Shown here: positions 7,442 to 15,597 of the stretch, piece by piece
How positions within the stretch are numbered: position 1 is the stretch's first letter
How the letters are laid out: each line of letters begins with the position of its first letter
Origin: DATFWC01 sp045801465
GTDB lineage: Bacteria; Pseudomonadota; Alphaproteobacteria; Rhizobiales; Xanthobacteraceae
Length of the DNA: 50,221 bases
Reading direction: 5' to 3'
Assembly: GCA_045801465.1 (NCBI GenBank)
Contig: JBJMSU010000078.1
Coordinates: forward strand, 1 to 50,221
The notes under the pieces: generated by a model
What the model saw: only the letters and a program-made list of their open reading frames with translations
What the model was told of the DNA's origin: nothing
The model's database searches: none
Position numbers and translations under genes: made by a program

Positions 7442-8860
7442 TTGGCCCGGCTGGTGGTGATCTCCAACCGTGTTGCGGTTCCCAGCGGTGACGGGAGCAG
7501 CCGGGCGGGCGGATTGGAAGTCGCGGTGCGGGCCACCTTGAAGCGCCATTCCGGCGTGTGGTTCGGGTGGAGCGGCCGGGTGGCTGCCCGCGGGAAGGTG
7601 ACGACGCAGACAGTCGAGCACGACAGCCATAGCTACGTCGTCACGGATCTCACCGAAGAGGATTATCACGAATACTACAACGGATTTGCCAATCGGGTTC
7701 TCTGGCCGATTCTGCATTATCGGCTGGATCTCGCGGAGTTTTCGCGCCGGGATCTCACCGGATATTTGCGCGTCAACGAGCACTTCGCTTCACAATTGCA
7801 CGGCATCCTGCGCCCCGACGACATGATCTGGGTGCACGACTATCATCTCATCCCGCTCGCCCGGGCGCTGCGCGAGCGCGGCCATGGCAACAAGATCGGG
7901 TTCTTCCTCCACATCCCGCTGCCGCCGCCGGACATTCTGACTGCCTTGCCGAAGCATGAGCGGCTTATCCCGGCGCTCTGTCACTACGACCTGGTGGGTT
8001 TTCAGACCGAAAACGATGCGAGCAACTTCGCGCGGTATCTGGCGCATGAATGCCGGCTGCCGTCGCGCGACCAGCGCACGTTCAGCGCCGGCGACCGGAC
8101 GGTGCGCATCGACACCTTCCCGGTGGGTATCGAGACCGGCGAGTTCGGCCGCCTGGCGCGGCGCGCGGCGCGCTCGCCCTTCGTCAACGGCGTGCGCGAG
8201 AGCCTCGCCGGCCGCACCATGATCATCGGCGTCGACCGCCTCGACTACACCAAGGGCATTGCCTTGCGGATGGAGTCGTTCGAGCGCTTCCTGGCCGCCT
8301 ATCCGGATTGGCAGGGCAAGGTCACCTACCTGCAGATCACGCCCAAGAGCCGGTCCGAGATCCAGGAATATGCCGACATGGAGCAGCAGATCAGCGCGAC
8401 TGCCGGCCGCATCAACGGCAGCTACGGCGAGGCGTCATGGACGCCGATCCGTTACGTCAACAAGGCGCACAGCCGCACGGCGCTCGCCGGCCTCTACCGT
8501 TCCTCCCGTGCCGCCCTGGTGACGCCGTTGCGCGACGGCATGAACCTGGTGGCAAAGGAGTACGTCGCGGCGCAGGATGCCGACGATCCCGGCGCGCTCA
8601 TCTTGTCGCGTTTTGCCGGGGCGGCAATCGAGCTCGATGCGGCGCTGCTGGTCAACCCTTACGATCCCGAAACCGTCGCGGCCGCGGTTGCGCGCGCGCT
8701 GTCGATGCCGCTCGACGAGCGCCGGGCGCGGCACGAAGCGCTGTATCAGGCGCTCGCCGCCAACAATATCAAGTTCTGGGCCGATCGTTTCCTCACCGTC
8801 CTGGCGCGGCCGCGCAAGCTTCCGGGCTGGTTGCGCCAAGTGAGCTCGCTGGTCAGCTAG
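7442..8860 (+). CDS. otsA: Trehalose-6-phosphate synthase (GT20)
   Basis: Transfers glucose from a nucleotide sugar (usually UDP-glucose) to glucose 6-phosphate to form trehalose 6-phosphate. The 472-residue protein begins at a TTG preceded by GAGGAGGAG, which places the invariant VVISNRV at the N-terminus. Family motifs follow: GGLEVAV, WFGWSG, the acceptor-site run DYHEYYNGFANRVLWP, WVHDYHLIPLA near 129, GFFLHIPLPPPD, GVDRLDYTKGI near 263 and PLRDGMNLVAKEYVAAQ near 361. Length is typical. A family A palindromic repeat begins directly at its TAG stop codon. The 190-bp gap from otsB contains a stable hairpin, so the two genes may be co-transcribed but separately translated. Confidence 0.95.
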   Translation: MARLVVISNRVAVPSGDGSSRAGGLEVAVRATLKRHSGVWFGWSGRVAARGKVTTQTVEHDSHSYVVTDLTEEDYHEYYNGFANRVLWPILHYRLDLAEFSRRDLTGYLRVNEHFASQLHGILRPDDMIWVHDYHLIPLARALRERGHGNKIGFFLHIPLPPPDILTALPKHERLIPALCHYDLVGFQTENDASNFARYLAHECRLPSRDQRTFSAGDRTVRIDTFPVGIETGEFGRLARRAARSPFVNGVRESLAGRTMIIGVDRLDYTKGIALRMESFERFLAAYPDWQGKVTYLQITPKSRSEIQEYADMEQQISATAGRINGSYGEASWTPIRYVNKAHSRTALAGLYRSSRAALVTPLRDGMNLVAKEYVAAQDADDPGALILSRFAGAAIELDAALLVNPYDPETVAAAVARALSMPLDERRARHEALYQALAANNIKFWADRFLTVLARPRKLPGWLRQVSSLVS

Positions 8861-8965
8861 GGCCCGCTTCCCAAGTTCGCAAACACTTGCGGCCTATTCT
8901 GATGCGAACTTCGGAATGGAAGGACGCTATGGCGTGTACTCATGAATCGCGAAGTTCGCACAATC
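8859..8965. repeat. Family A palindromic element downstream of otsA
   Basis: GGGCCCGCTTCCCAAGTTCG starts at the otsA stop codon and repeats the arm at 29-46. TGCGAACTTCGGAATGG (about 8901) and GAAGTTCGCAC (about 8954) provide inverted and direct partners. The rest of the gap to 9056 has no gene. As with the copies at 12096 and 115, it sits at the 3' end of a gene. Confidence 0.5.
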
Positions 8966-9056
8966 GCTGGCTGATGTCGGCTGCCCTCGAAAGCGCCAGT
9001 TAGCAAACGTCTCGGTAGGTCCGAGTCGTGCCCCAGAAGCGGAAATCGTTTGCTCT

Positions 9057-9950
9057 TCAGAACACTTGCAGGTCGTGGCCGACCACAACGTCTCCTCGGT
9101 AGAGCTGTCTTATTTCCTTCAACAACGCATCTTCGGGATTTGCCAGCGTCATTGCACCACCGGGGTTGGCGCGATGATGGATGATAAGCAGCTGCGGCTT
9201 CACTCGCCTCGCCAACTCAGCCAGCTCCTTTGACGAGGTATGGTATCGACGTCGATATTCCTGCCATCTTGGCGAGACTTTGTCGTAGGTCTGTTGCGAG
9301 TAGGCTTCGTGAATCAGCACGTCGCAGCCCTCGGCGTGTTCGGCCAGGCTCGGCGTCGGCGCCGTGTCGCCGGAAATCACGATCGTCCTGTCCGGCGTCT
9401 CGAAGCGAAAGCCAAACGAATTTTTCATCGCCCCGTGTCGAACCGGAAATGCGGTCACGCGAATATTACTATCCGCGTAGATGCGGCCCGCACCGATCTC
9501 GTGCACGCGCACCGCGCATCCGGCTGGGGGGAGGCGATCGATCCCGTTCACCCGATTGGCGATGTCCAGCTTCCATGCTCGCAAGATACATGCCGTCATC
9601 GCCTTGAGGCCTTTCGGTCCATACACGTCCAGCGGCTTTTTTCGTCCCATGATCCACGGCGTCAGGATTAGGTCGGGGTAGCCCGCGGTGTGGTCGGCGT
9701 GCAGGTGGGTCAAGAAAGCCGTTCTGATGTTGACGATACCCGGCCCGAACGCGGCGGTGCCGTTCTGGTACGCCGCCGCCGCCCGGCGGACGATACCGGG
9801 GCCGAAATCGATCAGATAGGGCGTGCCGTTGACGACGATGGCGGTGGCCGGCCCGGAGCGTTCCGGATCGGGACGTGGCGTTCCGGTGCCGAGCATGACG
9901 ATGCGGGTGGCCGGGTCGCGTTTCCGCTGCGTGGTCTTGCGAGAAGACAT
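9057..9950 (-). CDS. Metallo-beta-lactamase-fold hydrolase (RNase Z / arylsulfatase-like branch)
   Basis: A 297-residue zinc hydrolase. The N-terminus shows IVMLGTGTPRPDPERSG and LIDFGPGIVRR, typical of the tRNase Z/AtsA-like branch. Metal ligands are visible in THLHADHTAG (81-90), RHG, ISGDTAPTPS near 190, HEAY near 212 and IIHHR near 270, so the metal site looks intact. The start at 9950 lacks a clear Shine-Dalgarno, but the upstream frame is antisense-like and overlaps the neighbouring gene. It follows a TctC gene by 43 bp on the same strand and may be in its operon. This suggests hydrolysis of an imported ester or lactone. The substrate is unknown; true tRNA 3' processing is possible but less likely. 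Confidence 0.85.
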   Translation of the reverse strand: MSSRKTTQRKRDPATRIVMLGTGTPRPDPERSGPATAIVVNGTPYLIDFGPGIVRRAAAAYQNGTAAFGPGIVNIRTAFLTHLHADHTAGYPDLILTPWIMGRKKPLDVYGPKGLKAMTACILRAWKLDIANRVNGIDRLPPAGCAVRVHEIGAGRIYADSNIRVTAFPVRHGAMKNSFGFRFETPDRTIVISGDTAPTPSLAEHAEGCDVLIHEAYSQQTYDKVSPRWQEYRRRYHTSSKELAELARRVKPQLLIIHHRANPGGAMTLANPEDALLKEIRQLYRGDVVVGHDLQVF

Positions 9951-9993
9951 CGTTTGCGCCCGAGCGGTGAAGCCATCGAGAGCGATGACGTAT

Positions 9994-10998
9994 TCATTCG
10001 ACTTTGATGTCGGCCGCCTTGACGACCTCCGACCAACGCTCCGCGATGGACCTGAGGCGCCCTCTGGCTTCGGCTCCCGTGCTGCCAATGGGGGTCAATC
10101 CTTGAACCCGAAGTTTCTCGCGGAAATCGGACGATCGTAGCGCCTGCTGGACCTCGCGTTCGAGGATCGTCCGAACCGAATCGGGAACTCCCGCCGGCGC
10201 CAACAACACCTGGTAAAAGGCGACGTCGAAGTCGGGGTAGCCGGCTTCGATCACCGTCGGCACGTCCGGAGCAAGCTCGGTGCGTTGAGCGCTGGACACT
10301 GCAAGCGCTCTCAGCCGGCCCTCCTTCACGTGCTGGAGCACGCCCGGTGCCGCCACGAAGCCTGCCGGAACCTGGCCGCTGATCAGGTCCGTCACCACCT
10401 GAGCATTGCCGCGATAGGGCACGTGTGTGGCTGAAAACCCGGCCCGCATCCGGAAATACTCCATCGTCAGTTGACCCGGGCTGCCGCTCCCGCCGCCGCT
10501 GCCGAAAATCATCGGCTGCTCCCTTTTCTTTGCATAGGCGACGAAATCAGCCAGCGAGCTCGCGGGCAATGAAGGATGCACGACGAGCATTTGCGAGAAT
10601 GCCACGACGATGGAGATCGGGCTGAAATCCCGCTCCGGATCGAACGGCAATTTCTTGTACACTGCCGGATTCACCGTCAGCGGCGTGTCCAGCACCAGGA
10701 GAAGCGTGTGACCGTCGGGCGCGGCTTTCGCGACCGCTTCGGTGCCGATGTTGCCGGCTGCGCCCGGCCGGTTGTCGACGATGAAGGGCTGCTTCAAGCT
10801 CACCGAGAGTTTCTCGGCGAGCAGACGTGCGACCAAATCGAGCGGCCCTCCGCCCGGAAACGGTACGACGAGCTTGACGACGCTGCTCGGATAGGTCTGT
10901 GCCAAACCTGCGCTGACGCAGCCGAACAGGGTTGCGCCGGCGATGGCCGCCGCGGCGCTGCGCCGTGTCGGCCGGGAAGCCGCGATTCGACCCCTCAT
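9994..10998 (-). CDS. TctC/Bug-family periplasmic substrate-binding protein
   Basis: Periplasmic solute-binding protein of the tripartite tricarboxylate transporter family, 334 residues. The ATG at 10998 was chosen because GGAGGACG lies 8 bp upstream; an ATG at 11025 has no such site. The signal peptide runs to about GLAQ. Family features include VKLVVPFPGGGPLDLVARLLAEKL, DNRPGAAGNIGTEAVAKAAPDGHTLL and VPTVIEAGYPDFDV. No TctA/TctB genes are next to it, so it is an orphan binding protein. A LysR gene is divergent, with a palindromic operator candidate between them, which suggests ligand-responsive control. A 47-bp piece of its signal-peptide region recurs near 3824-3870. Confidence 0.9.
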   Translation of the reverse strand: MRGRIAASRPTRRSAAAAIAGATLFGCVSAGLAQTYPSSVVKLVVPFPGGGPLDLVARLLAEKLSVSLKQPFIVDNRPGAAGNIGTEAVAKAAPDGHTLLLVLDTPLTVNPAVYKKLPFDPERDFSPISIVVAFSQMLVVHPSLPASSLADFVAYAKKREQPMIFGSGGGSGSPGQLTMEYFRMRAGFSATHVPYRGNAQVVTDLISGQVPAGFVAAPGVLQHVKEGRLRALAVSSAQRTELAPDVPTVIEAGYPDFDVAFYQVLLAPAGVPDSVRTILEREVQQALRSSDFREKLRVQGLTPIGSTGAEARGRLRSIAERWSEVVKAADIKVE

Positions 10999-11064
10999 CG
11001 AGGCGTCCTCCGTTAAACAGATCACGATTGAACGTTATTTCGAATCTCCATAATCGAATAATTC

Positions 11065-11084
11065 TATGTTATGAGGCTAACATA
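11065..11084. promoter_or_regulatory. Inverted repeat between tctC and lysR (candidate LysR operator)
   Basis: TATGTTA and TAACATA form a perfect 7-bp inverted repeat with a 6-bp spacer (TGAGGC), inside the 109-bp gap between divergent genes and 24 bp before the regulator's ATG. AT-rich dyads of this kind are usual for LysR-type regulators that repress themselves and activate the divergent gene. TTCGAAT and TCGAATAAT just to the left may form a second, weaker site. Confidence 0.6.
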
Positions 11085-11107
11085 ACCGTTTCGATAAGGA
11101 GGGGTGG

Positions 11108-12055
11108 ATGCAGTGGGAGGAGCGCATCGGACGACGTCTCAAGCTGCGCGACCTGCACATCCTTCTTGCCGTGGTGCAGCGGGGCAGCATGGCGCAGGCC
11201 GCCGCCGAGCTGGCCATCTCCCAACCCGCCGTATCGAAAGCGATTGCCGATATGGAGCATACGGTGGGGCTTAAGCTTGTCGATCGCACTCGCCGCGGGA
11301 TCGAGCCCACGATGTATGGCCAAGCGCTCATCAGGCGCGGACTCGCCGTTTTCGACGAGCTGCGGCAGGGCGTTCAAGAGCTCGAGTTTTTGGCCGATCC
11401 GACGCGGGGAGAATTGCGGATCGGAACCTCCGAAGGCATGGCGGCTGGTTTCCTGCCGGCTGTCGTCGATCGCCTTTCGCGCCAGTATCCGGGGCTCCTC
11501 TTGAATGTCAGCCAAGCGGTGTTTGCGACGGCACAGTACCGCGAGCTGCGCGAGCGCAACGTGGATCTATTGCTAGGCCGTATGTTCGTGCCGTTCAAAG
11601 AGGATGATCTCGACGCCACAGTGCTGTTCGACGACCAAGTGGTCATTGTCGCCGGTCGGGAGAGCCGGTGGGCTGGCAAGCGCCGCCTGGCGCTTGCGGA
11701 TCTGATGGACGCCTCGTGGATCCTGCCGCCCGCGGGAAGCGCGCCCGGCACTCTCGCCTTCGAGGTGTTTCGCGCCAGCGGTCTGGAGATGCCGATCGCG
11801 CCGGTGACGACCCTCTCGATTCACCTCTGCTGCAGACTGCTCGCGACCGGGCGCTTTGTTGCGACGTTGCCCGGCTCGATCATGCATTTCAGCGGTGTGG
11901 GCACTTCCCTCAAGGTCCTGCCCGTCACGCTGCCTCCTCAGCCCCGCCCCGTCGGTATCGTGACCTTGAAAAATCGCACTCTTGGTCCGATCGCGCAGCT
12001 CTTCATCAACTGCGCTCGGGAAACTGCAAGGCCACTGACGAAAGCGCCGAACTAG
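11108..12055 (+). CDS. LysR-family transcriptional regulator
   Basis: A 315-residue DNA-binding regulator. The N-terminal winged helix-turn-helix covers about residues 10-70 (LKLRDLHILLAVVQRGSMAQ, then AAELAISQPAVSKAIADME). The C-terminal periplasmic-binding-protein-like effector domain starts near 95 (RGELRIGTSEGMAAGFLPAVV). The start has AGGAGGGG upstream. It is divergent from a TctC gene with a palindrome in the shared promoter. By the usual pattern of the family it probably senses the TctC ligand or a catabolite and controls the tctC/hydrolase pair; that assignment is inference. Confidence 0.9.
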   Translation: MQWEERIGRRLKLRDLHILLAVVQRGSMAQAAAELAISQPAVSKAIADMEHTVGLKLVDRTRRGIEPTMYGQALIRRGLAVFDELRQGVQELEFLADPTRGELRIGTSEGMAAGFLPAVVDRLSRQYPGLLLNVSQAVFATAQYRELRERNVDLLLGRMFVPFKEDDLDATVLFDDQVVIVAGRESRWAGKRRLALADLMDASWILPPAGSAPGTLAFEVFRASGLEMPIAPVTTLSIHLCCRLLATGRFVATLPGSIMHFSGVGTSLKVLPVTLPPQPRPVGIVTLKNRTLGPIAQLFINCARETARPLTKAPN

Positions 12056-12095
12056 ACGCAAGGCCTATTGGGGCGGGCGGATTCTCGGGCACGGA

Positions 12096-12123
12096 TATGC
12101 GAAGTTTGGGTTCGGGGCACTAG
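12096..12123. repeat. Half element of family A at the GH15 stop codon
   Basis: GCGAAGTTTGGGTTCGGGGCACTAG repeats the right-arm end of the element at 71-99 with a few changes. Read on the minus strand, the CTAGTGCCCC end contains the TAG stop codon of the GH15 gene (12120-12122). No obvious second arm is present, so this is a partial copy. Confidence 0.45.
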
Positions 12124-13925
12124 ACCTGCGCCGGCTGCTCGGCTCGCTGCTCCACCGGCTTGCGGGCGCGGCCGAGATTGAAGGCGGAGTTGACCAATGC
12201 CACATGCGAAAAGGCCTGCGGGAAATTTCCCAAAAATCTTTTGATCGCCGGGTCGTATTGTTCGCTCATCAGGCCGACATCGTTGCGTAGCGTCATCAGC
12301 CGCTCGAACAGACGGTACGCATCCTCGAGACGCCCGAGCATCACATAGGCGTCCACCAGCCAGAAGCTGCAGGCGAGAAAAACGCCTTCCCCGGGCGGAA
12401 GGCCGTCCTCCGTCCGCTGCGTATCGTAGCGGCGCACGAACCCGTCCACCATCAAGCTGCGCTCGATCGCTTCGACGGTCCCGCGGATGCGGGAATCGGT
12501 TGGCGGCAGGAAGCCGGTCGAGGGCAACAGCAGCAGGCTGGCGTCGAGTTCCTTGGTGCCGTAGCACTGGACGAAGCTGCCGAGCTCGCGATCAAACCCG
12601 CGGGTACACACGTCGGCGTGGATGGCGTCGCGCACCTTGCGCCAATGGCCAACCGGCCCGAGCAGACCGAACTGTTCCGCGCTCTTGATCGCGCGGTCGA
12701 ATGCCACCCAGGTCATGACCTTCGAATAGGTGAAATGGCAGGGCGGGCCGCGGATCTCCCAAATCCCTGCGTCAGGCTCCTGCCAGATCTTTTCCACGTG
12801 GTCGAGGAACGCGCGCTGCAGCTCCCATCCCGAAGCGCTCATGCCGAGCCCGTGACGCCGCGCGATATGCAGCGCGTCCATGAGCTCGCCATACACGTCG
12901 AGCTGCAGCTGGTCGTGTGCCGCATTGCCGATCAGCACCGGCTGCGCCCCTTCATAGCCTGCGAGCCATGGCACTGCCCATTCGGTGAGGCGCCGCTCGC
13001 CGGCAATGCCGTACATGATCTGCATTTGATTGGGGCTGCCGGCCACCGCCCGCAGCAACCATTCGCGCCAGGCATCGGCCTCTTCGTAATAGCCGCCGTT
13101 CATCAAGGCGAGCAGGGTGAAGGTTGCGTCGCGCAGCCAGCAGAAGCGATAGTCCCAGTTGCGCGGGCCGCCGAGCTGCTCGGGCAGCGACGTCGTGGGC
13201 GCCGCGATGATCCCGCCCGTCGGCGCATAGGTGAGCGCCTTCAACGTCAGCAACGAGCGCGTGATGGCATCGGGCCAAAGCTCGCCGGCATCGCAACGCG
13301 AGGCCCAGCCGGTCCAATAGGATTCGGTCGCCGCGAGAGCGGTGAACGGGTTGGGCGGAGCCATCGGCGGCAGATGCGACGCGCTGTAAGTGAGGACGAA
13401 TGGCAGGGTGTGCCCCGCGGTGATGACGAAGTCGCCGACGGTCTTGAGCCCCTGTCCATGCAGGCCCACCGGAGTCCGCAAGACCAGCATATCGGGACCG
13501 GCGATCGCCCTGAGCGCGCCGTCTTCGAGCCGCGTGACCCAAGGAACGATCGCCCCATAGCCGAAGCGGATCACGAGCTCGACCCGCATCGGCAGCGCGC
13601 CGCGTTCGCCGACCACCAGACGGATGAGATCGCAACGCTTGTCCGGCATCGGCATGAAGTCGATCAGCGTCGCGGCGCCGTCTTCGCTCTCGAACCGCGT
13701 TTCCAGGATCAGCGTGTTGGCGCGGTAGCGACGCGTGACGCGCGTCGCCGGATCGCGCGGCGCGATGATCCAGCGGCCGTTCGCGGGCGTCCCCAACAGC
13801 GCGGCGAAGCAGGCGTCGGAATCGAACCGCGGCCAACACAGCCAGTCGATCGAGCCGTTGCGGCCGACCAGCGCCGCGCTCTCGCAGTCGCCGATGATCG
13901 CATAGTCCTCGATGCGGCAGGGCAT
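12120..13925 (-). CDS. GH15 glycoside hydrolase (glucoamylase/trehalase-like)
   Basis: A 601-residue cytoplasmic enzyme (no signal peptide) with an N-terminal trehalase-like beta domain (IEDYAIIGDCESAALVGRNG, then IDWLCWPRFDS) and a C-terminal (alpha/alpha)6 barrel. Active-site runs are GPRNWDYRFCWLRDA near 250, DAGIWEIRG near 388 (general-acid Glu) and SEQYDP near 550 (base Glu). The family includes glucoamylases, glucodextranases and the trehalases of mycobacteria, so it may release glucose from alpha-glucans or from trehalose. Its start is 4 bp after the stop of the glucose-dehydrogenase-like gene, a two-gene operon that would liberate and oxidise glucose. Its stop codon lies in a repeat arm. 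Confidence 0.92.
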   Translation of the reverse strand: MPCRIEDYAIIGDCESAALVGRNGSIDWLCWPRFDSDACFAALLGTPANGRWIIAPRDPATRVTRRYRANTLILETRFESEDGAATLIDFMPMPDKRCDLIRLVVGERGALPMRVELVIRFGYGAIVPWVTRLEDGALRAIAGPDMLVLRTPVGLHGQGLKTVGDFVITAGHTLPFVLTYSASHLPPMAPPNPFTALAATESYWTGWASRCDAGELWPDAITRSLLTLKALTYAPTGGIIAAPTTSLPEQLGGPRNWDYRFCWLRDATFTLLALMNGGYYEEADAWREWLLRAVAGSPNQMQIMYGIAGERRLTEWAVPWLAGYEGAQPVLIGNAAHDQLQLDVYGELMDALHIARRHGLGMSASGWELQRAFLDHVEKIWQEPDAGIWEIRGPPCHFTYSKVMTWVAFDRAIKSAEQFGLLGPVGHWRKVRDAIHADVCTRGFDRELGSFVQCYGTKELDASLLLLPSTGFLPPTDSRIRGTVEAIERSLMVDGFVRRYDTQRTEDGLPPGEGVFLACSFWLVDAYVMLGRLEDAYRLFERLMTLRNDVGLMSEQYDPAIKRFLGNFPQAFSHVALVNSAFNLGRARKPVEQRAEQPAQV

Positions 13926-13929
13926 GGTC

Positions 13930-14973
13930 TCAAACGGTGAAATCGATGATCGTTTTGATGTCGCCGTATCGGCGCTCGAGCGCTTCGCCCCATCGCTCGA
14001 GCGGGACGCGGCGCGTGATCAGGCGCTCCAGCCAACTCCTGTCGGCTTGTGCCAAAGCTTGCGCGGCCATTTCGTAGTGGCTCCGATTGGCATTCACGGC
14101 ACCGAACATGACGTCATTATCGAGCACCGTCTTTCGGTTTAACAGGCCGATGTCCATCTCGATCACGTGACTGGGAGTGACGCTGAGAAGACACGCGATC
14201 CCGTCGGGTGCGGTGCGGCCGAGGATTTCGCCGATCACGGCAGCCGCCCCGGTGCATTCCATCACGATGTCGGGGCGGATCGCGTCGATGTCGTCGAGGC
14301 TTGCGTGATGGGTCCCTCCGAGCTCGCGCACGAGGGCCGGTTTCGGTCCGTCGCGGTTGCGATCGAAGACATGCAGCTCCAGGTTGCGCTGTGCTCCTAT
14401 GAGGGCCGCGAGCAGGCCGATCGGACCCGCCCCGGTGATCAGCACGCTGCGCGGCCGCCACCAGCGCGCGCGCTTGCCGATGCGCTCGACATGGTCCCAT
14501 GCCTTGGCCACGATGCTGGTGGGCTCGAGAAGGACGGCAAACATCCCGAGCGACGCATCGACCCTGACGGCGAATTCGGGTTCGACCCGGAACCGCTCGG
14601 AGCCGAAGCCGTGGCGCGCCTTGATGCCGCGCTCGGTATAGAGGCCGTTGCGGCACAGGTCCCACTCGCCGGCCGCACAGGCCGGGCAGGGAACCGGATC
14701 CGGACGGCGCACGATGCCGACCACGTGGTCCCCGGCGGCAAACGGGCCATGGCTCGCCTGCTCGACGACGCCGAGGGACTCATGGCCGAGAATGAGGCGG
14801 TCGTGACCGGGCGGGGCCTCCCCGTACTCTGCGGCCACGATATCCCGGTCGGTGGCGCAGACGCCGAGCGCGAGCGTGCGGACGAGAAGGGAGCCATCGT
14901 CCAGAGGCGGCTCCGGCATGTCCTCCAATCGGGCGGAGTCCTTGACCCCGGGTGTGAGCGTGATGGCACGCAT
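13930..14973 (-). CDS. Zinc-dependent MDR dehydrogenase, glucose 1-dehydrogenase-like
   Basis: A 347-residue medium-chain dehydrogenase. The N-terminal catalytic domain has LGVCATDRDIVAAEYG (Cys zinc ligand) and LILGHESLGVV, with a structural zinc lobe CPACAAGEWDLC. The nucleotide fold shows ITGAGPIGLLAALIG near 205. The C-terminal part (NANRSHYEMAAQAL, RYGDIKTIIDF) matches the glucose dehydrogenase C-terminal domain seen in archaeal glucose dehydrogenases. The product would be gluconolactone with NAD(P)H. The ATG at 14973 is preceded by GAGG. It is the first gene of the minus arm with GH15 and is divergent from the ASRT gene across 167 bp. Confidence 0.88.
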   Translation of the reverse strand: MRAITLTPGVKDSARLEDMPEPPLDDGSLLVRTLALGVCATDRDIVAAEYGEAPPGHDRLILGHESLGVVEQASHGPFAAGDHVVGIVRRPDPVPCPACAAGEWDLCRNGLYTERGIKARHGFGSERFRVEPEFAVRVDASLGMFAVLLEPTSIVAKAWDHVERIGKRARWWRPRSVLITGAGPIGLLAALIGAQRNLELHVFDRNRDGPKPALVRELGGTHHASLDDIDAIRPDIVMECTGAAAVIGEILGRTAPDGIACLLSVTPSHVIEMDIGLLNRKTVLDNDVMFGAVNANRSHYEMAAQALAQADRSWLERLITRRVPLERWGEALERRYGDIKTIIDFTV

Positions 14974-15140
14974 CGGATGGCCTCGATTGTCGGCAAATAA
15001 TCGATCCGTACGGGAGATCAATCGTGGGGATACTCCAAGCGCGATGAATCGTTCCGATATCGGGCGGAATGGCTCCCGATCCGAACCGCCGAGCGCTCTC
15101 CGGCGTTGCGCCGACATGCATGAATTGCCGGAGGTGTGCC
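14974..15140. promoter_or_regulatory. Shared divergent promoter region of the sugar locus
   Basis: These 167 bp separate the dehydrogenase/GH15 arm from the ASRT/GT4/debranching arm. They contain TCGATT (14983-14988) facing AATCGA (14999-15004) and a perfect 10-bp palindrome CCGATATCGG (15054-15063). Either could be an operator. No regulator gene of a standard family is adjacent, which is one reason to ask whether the ASRT protein is the sensor. Promoter boxes are not clear. Confidence 0.4.
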
Positions 15141-15515
15141 ATGGACGGGATCGGACGCAAGCTGTGGGCGATTGCCGAGGGTTATATTCCCTCCGCAAGC
15201 TCCTCTTCCGATCGCGCCCTCGTTTCGCACGAGACCGCGTGCATCCTCAATGCCGGCAATCGCGAGGCGCGGATCACCATCATGATCTATTTCGCTGATC
15301 GCGAGCCGGCCGGGCCCTATCGGATCATCGTGCCGGCGCGCCGCACCTACCATCTGCGGTTCAACGATCTCGAAGACCCCGCGCCCGTGCCGCGCGACAC
15401 CGACTATTCGTCCGTCGTCGAATCGGACGTGCCGATTGTGGTACAGCATACAAGGCTTGATTCGCGCCGCGCCGAAATTTCTCTCATGTCCACACTGGCC
15501 TATTCCCAGGCCTGA
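15141..15515 (+). CDS. Sensory rhodopsin transducer (ASRT) family protein
   Basis: A 124-residue soluble beta-sandwich protein of the Anabaena sensory rhodopsin transducer family. The match covers nearly the full length: KLWAIAEGYIP at the start, SHETACILNAGNREARITI, EPAGPYRIIVPARRTYH, LRFNDLEDPAPVPRDTDY, and SDVPIVVQHTRLDSR near the end. GGAGG lies 7 bp before the ATG. ASRT was named from its pairing with a cyanobacterial rhodopsin, but no rhodopsin is in this window. Comparative work on the family has proposed that such domains bind sugars or related metabolites. Here it begins a three-gene plus-strand series with a glycosyltransferase and a debranching-type glucosidase, divergent from glucose-releasing enzymes, which fits sugar sensing. 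Confidence 0.93.
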   Translation: MDGIGRKLWAIAEGYIPSASSSSDRALVSHETACILNAGNREARITIMIYFADREPAGPYRIIVPARRTYHLRFNDLEDPAPVPRDTDYSSVVESDVPIVVQHTRLDSRRAEISLMSTLAYSQA

Positions 15516-15597
15516 GCAGCTCTGCCCGCATCCGGGAACCGTTAGTCCGGCTGTGCGTTGCTGTCTGAAAACGCGGGGCACGAGGAGAGACTCTCAC

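Noticed and set aside
10914..10940. Possible lipoprotein box (LFGC) in the first TctC signal peptide
   Set aside because: Phe at the -2 position is atypical and a normal cleavage site (GLAQ) follows; TctC proteins are usually soluble.
12618..13940. 440-codon plus-strand open frame opposite GH15
   Set aside because: It is antisense to a gene with full GH15 motifs; its composition (Arg, His and Gln rich, no domain) is what high-GC antisense frames give.
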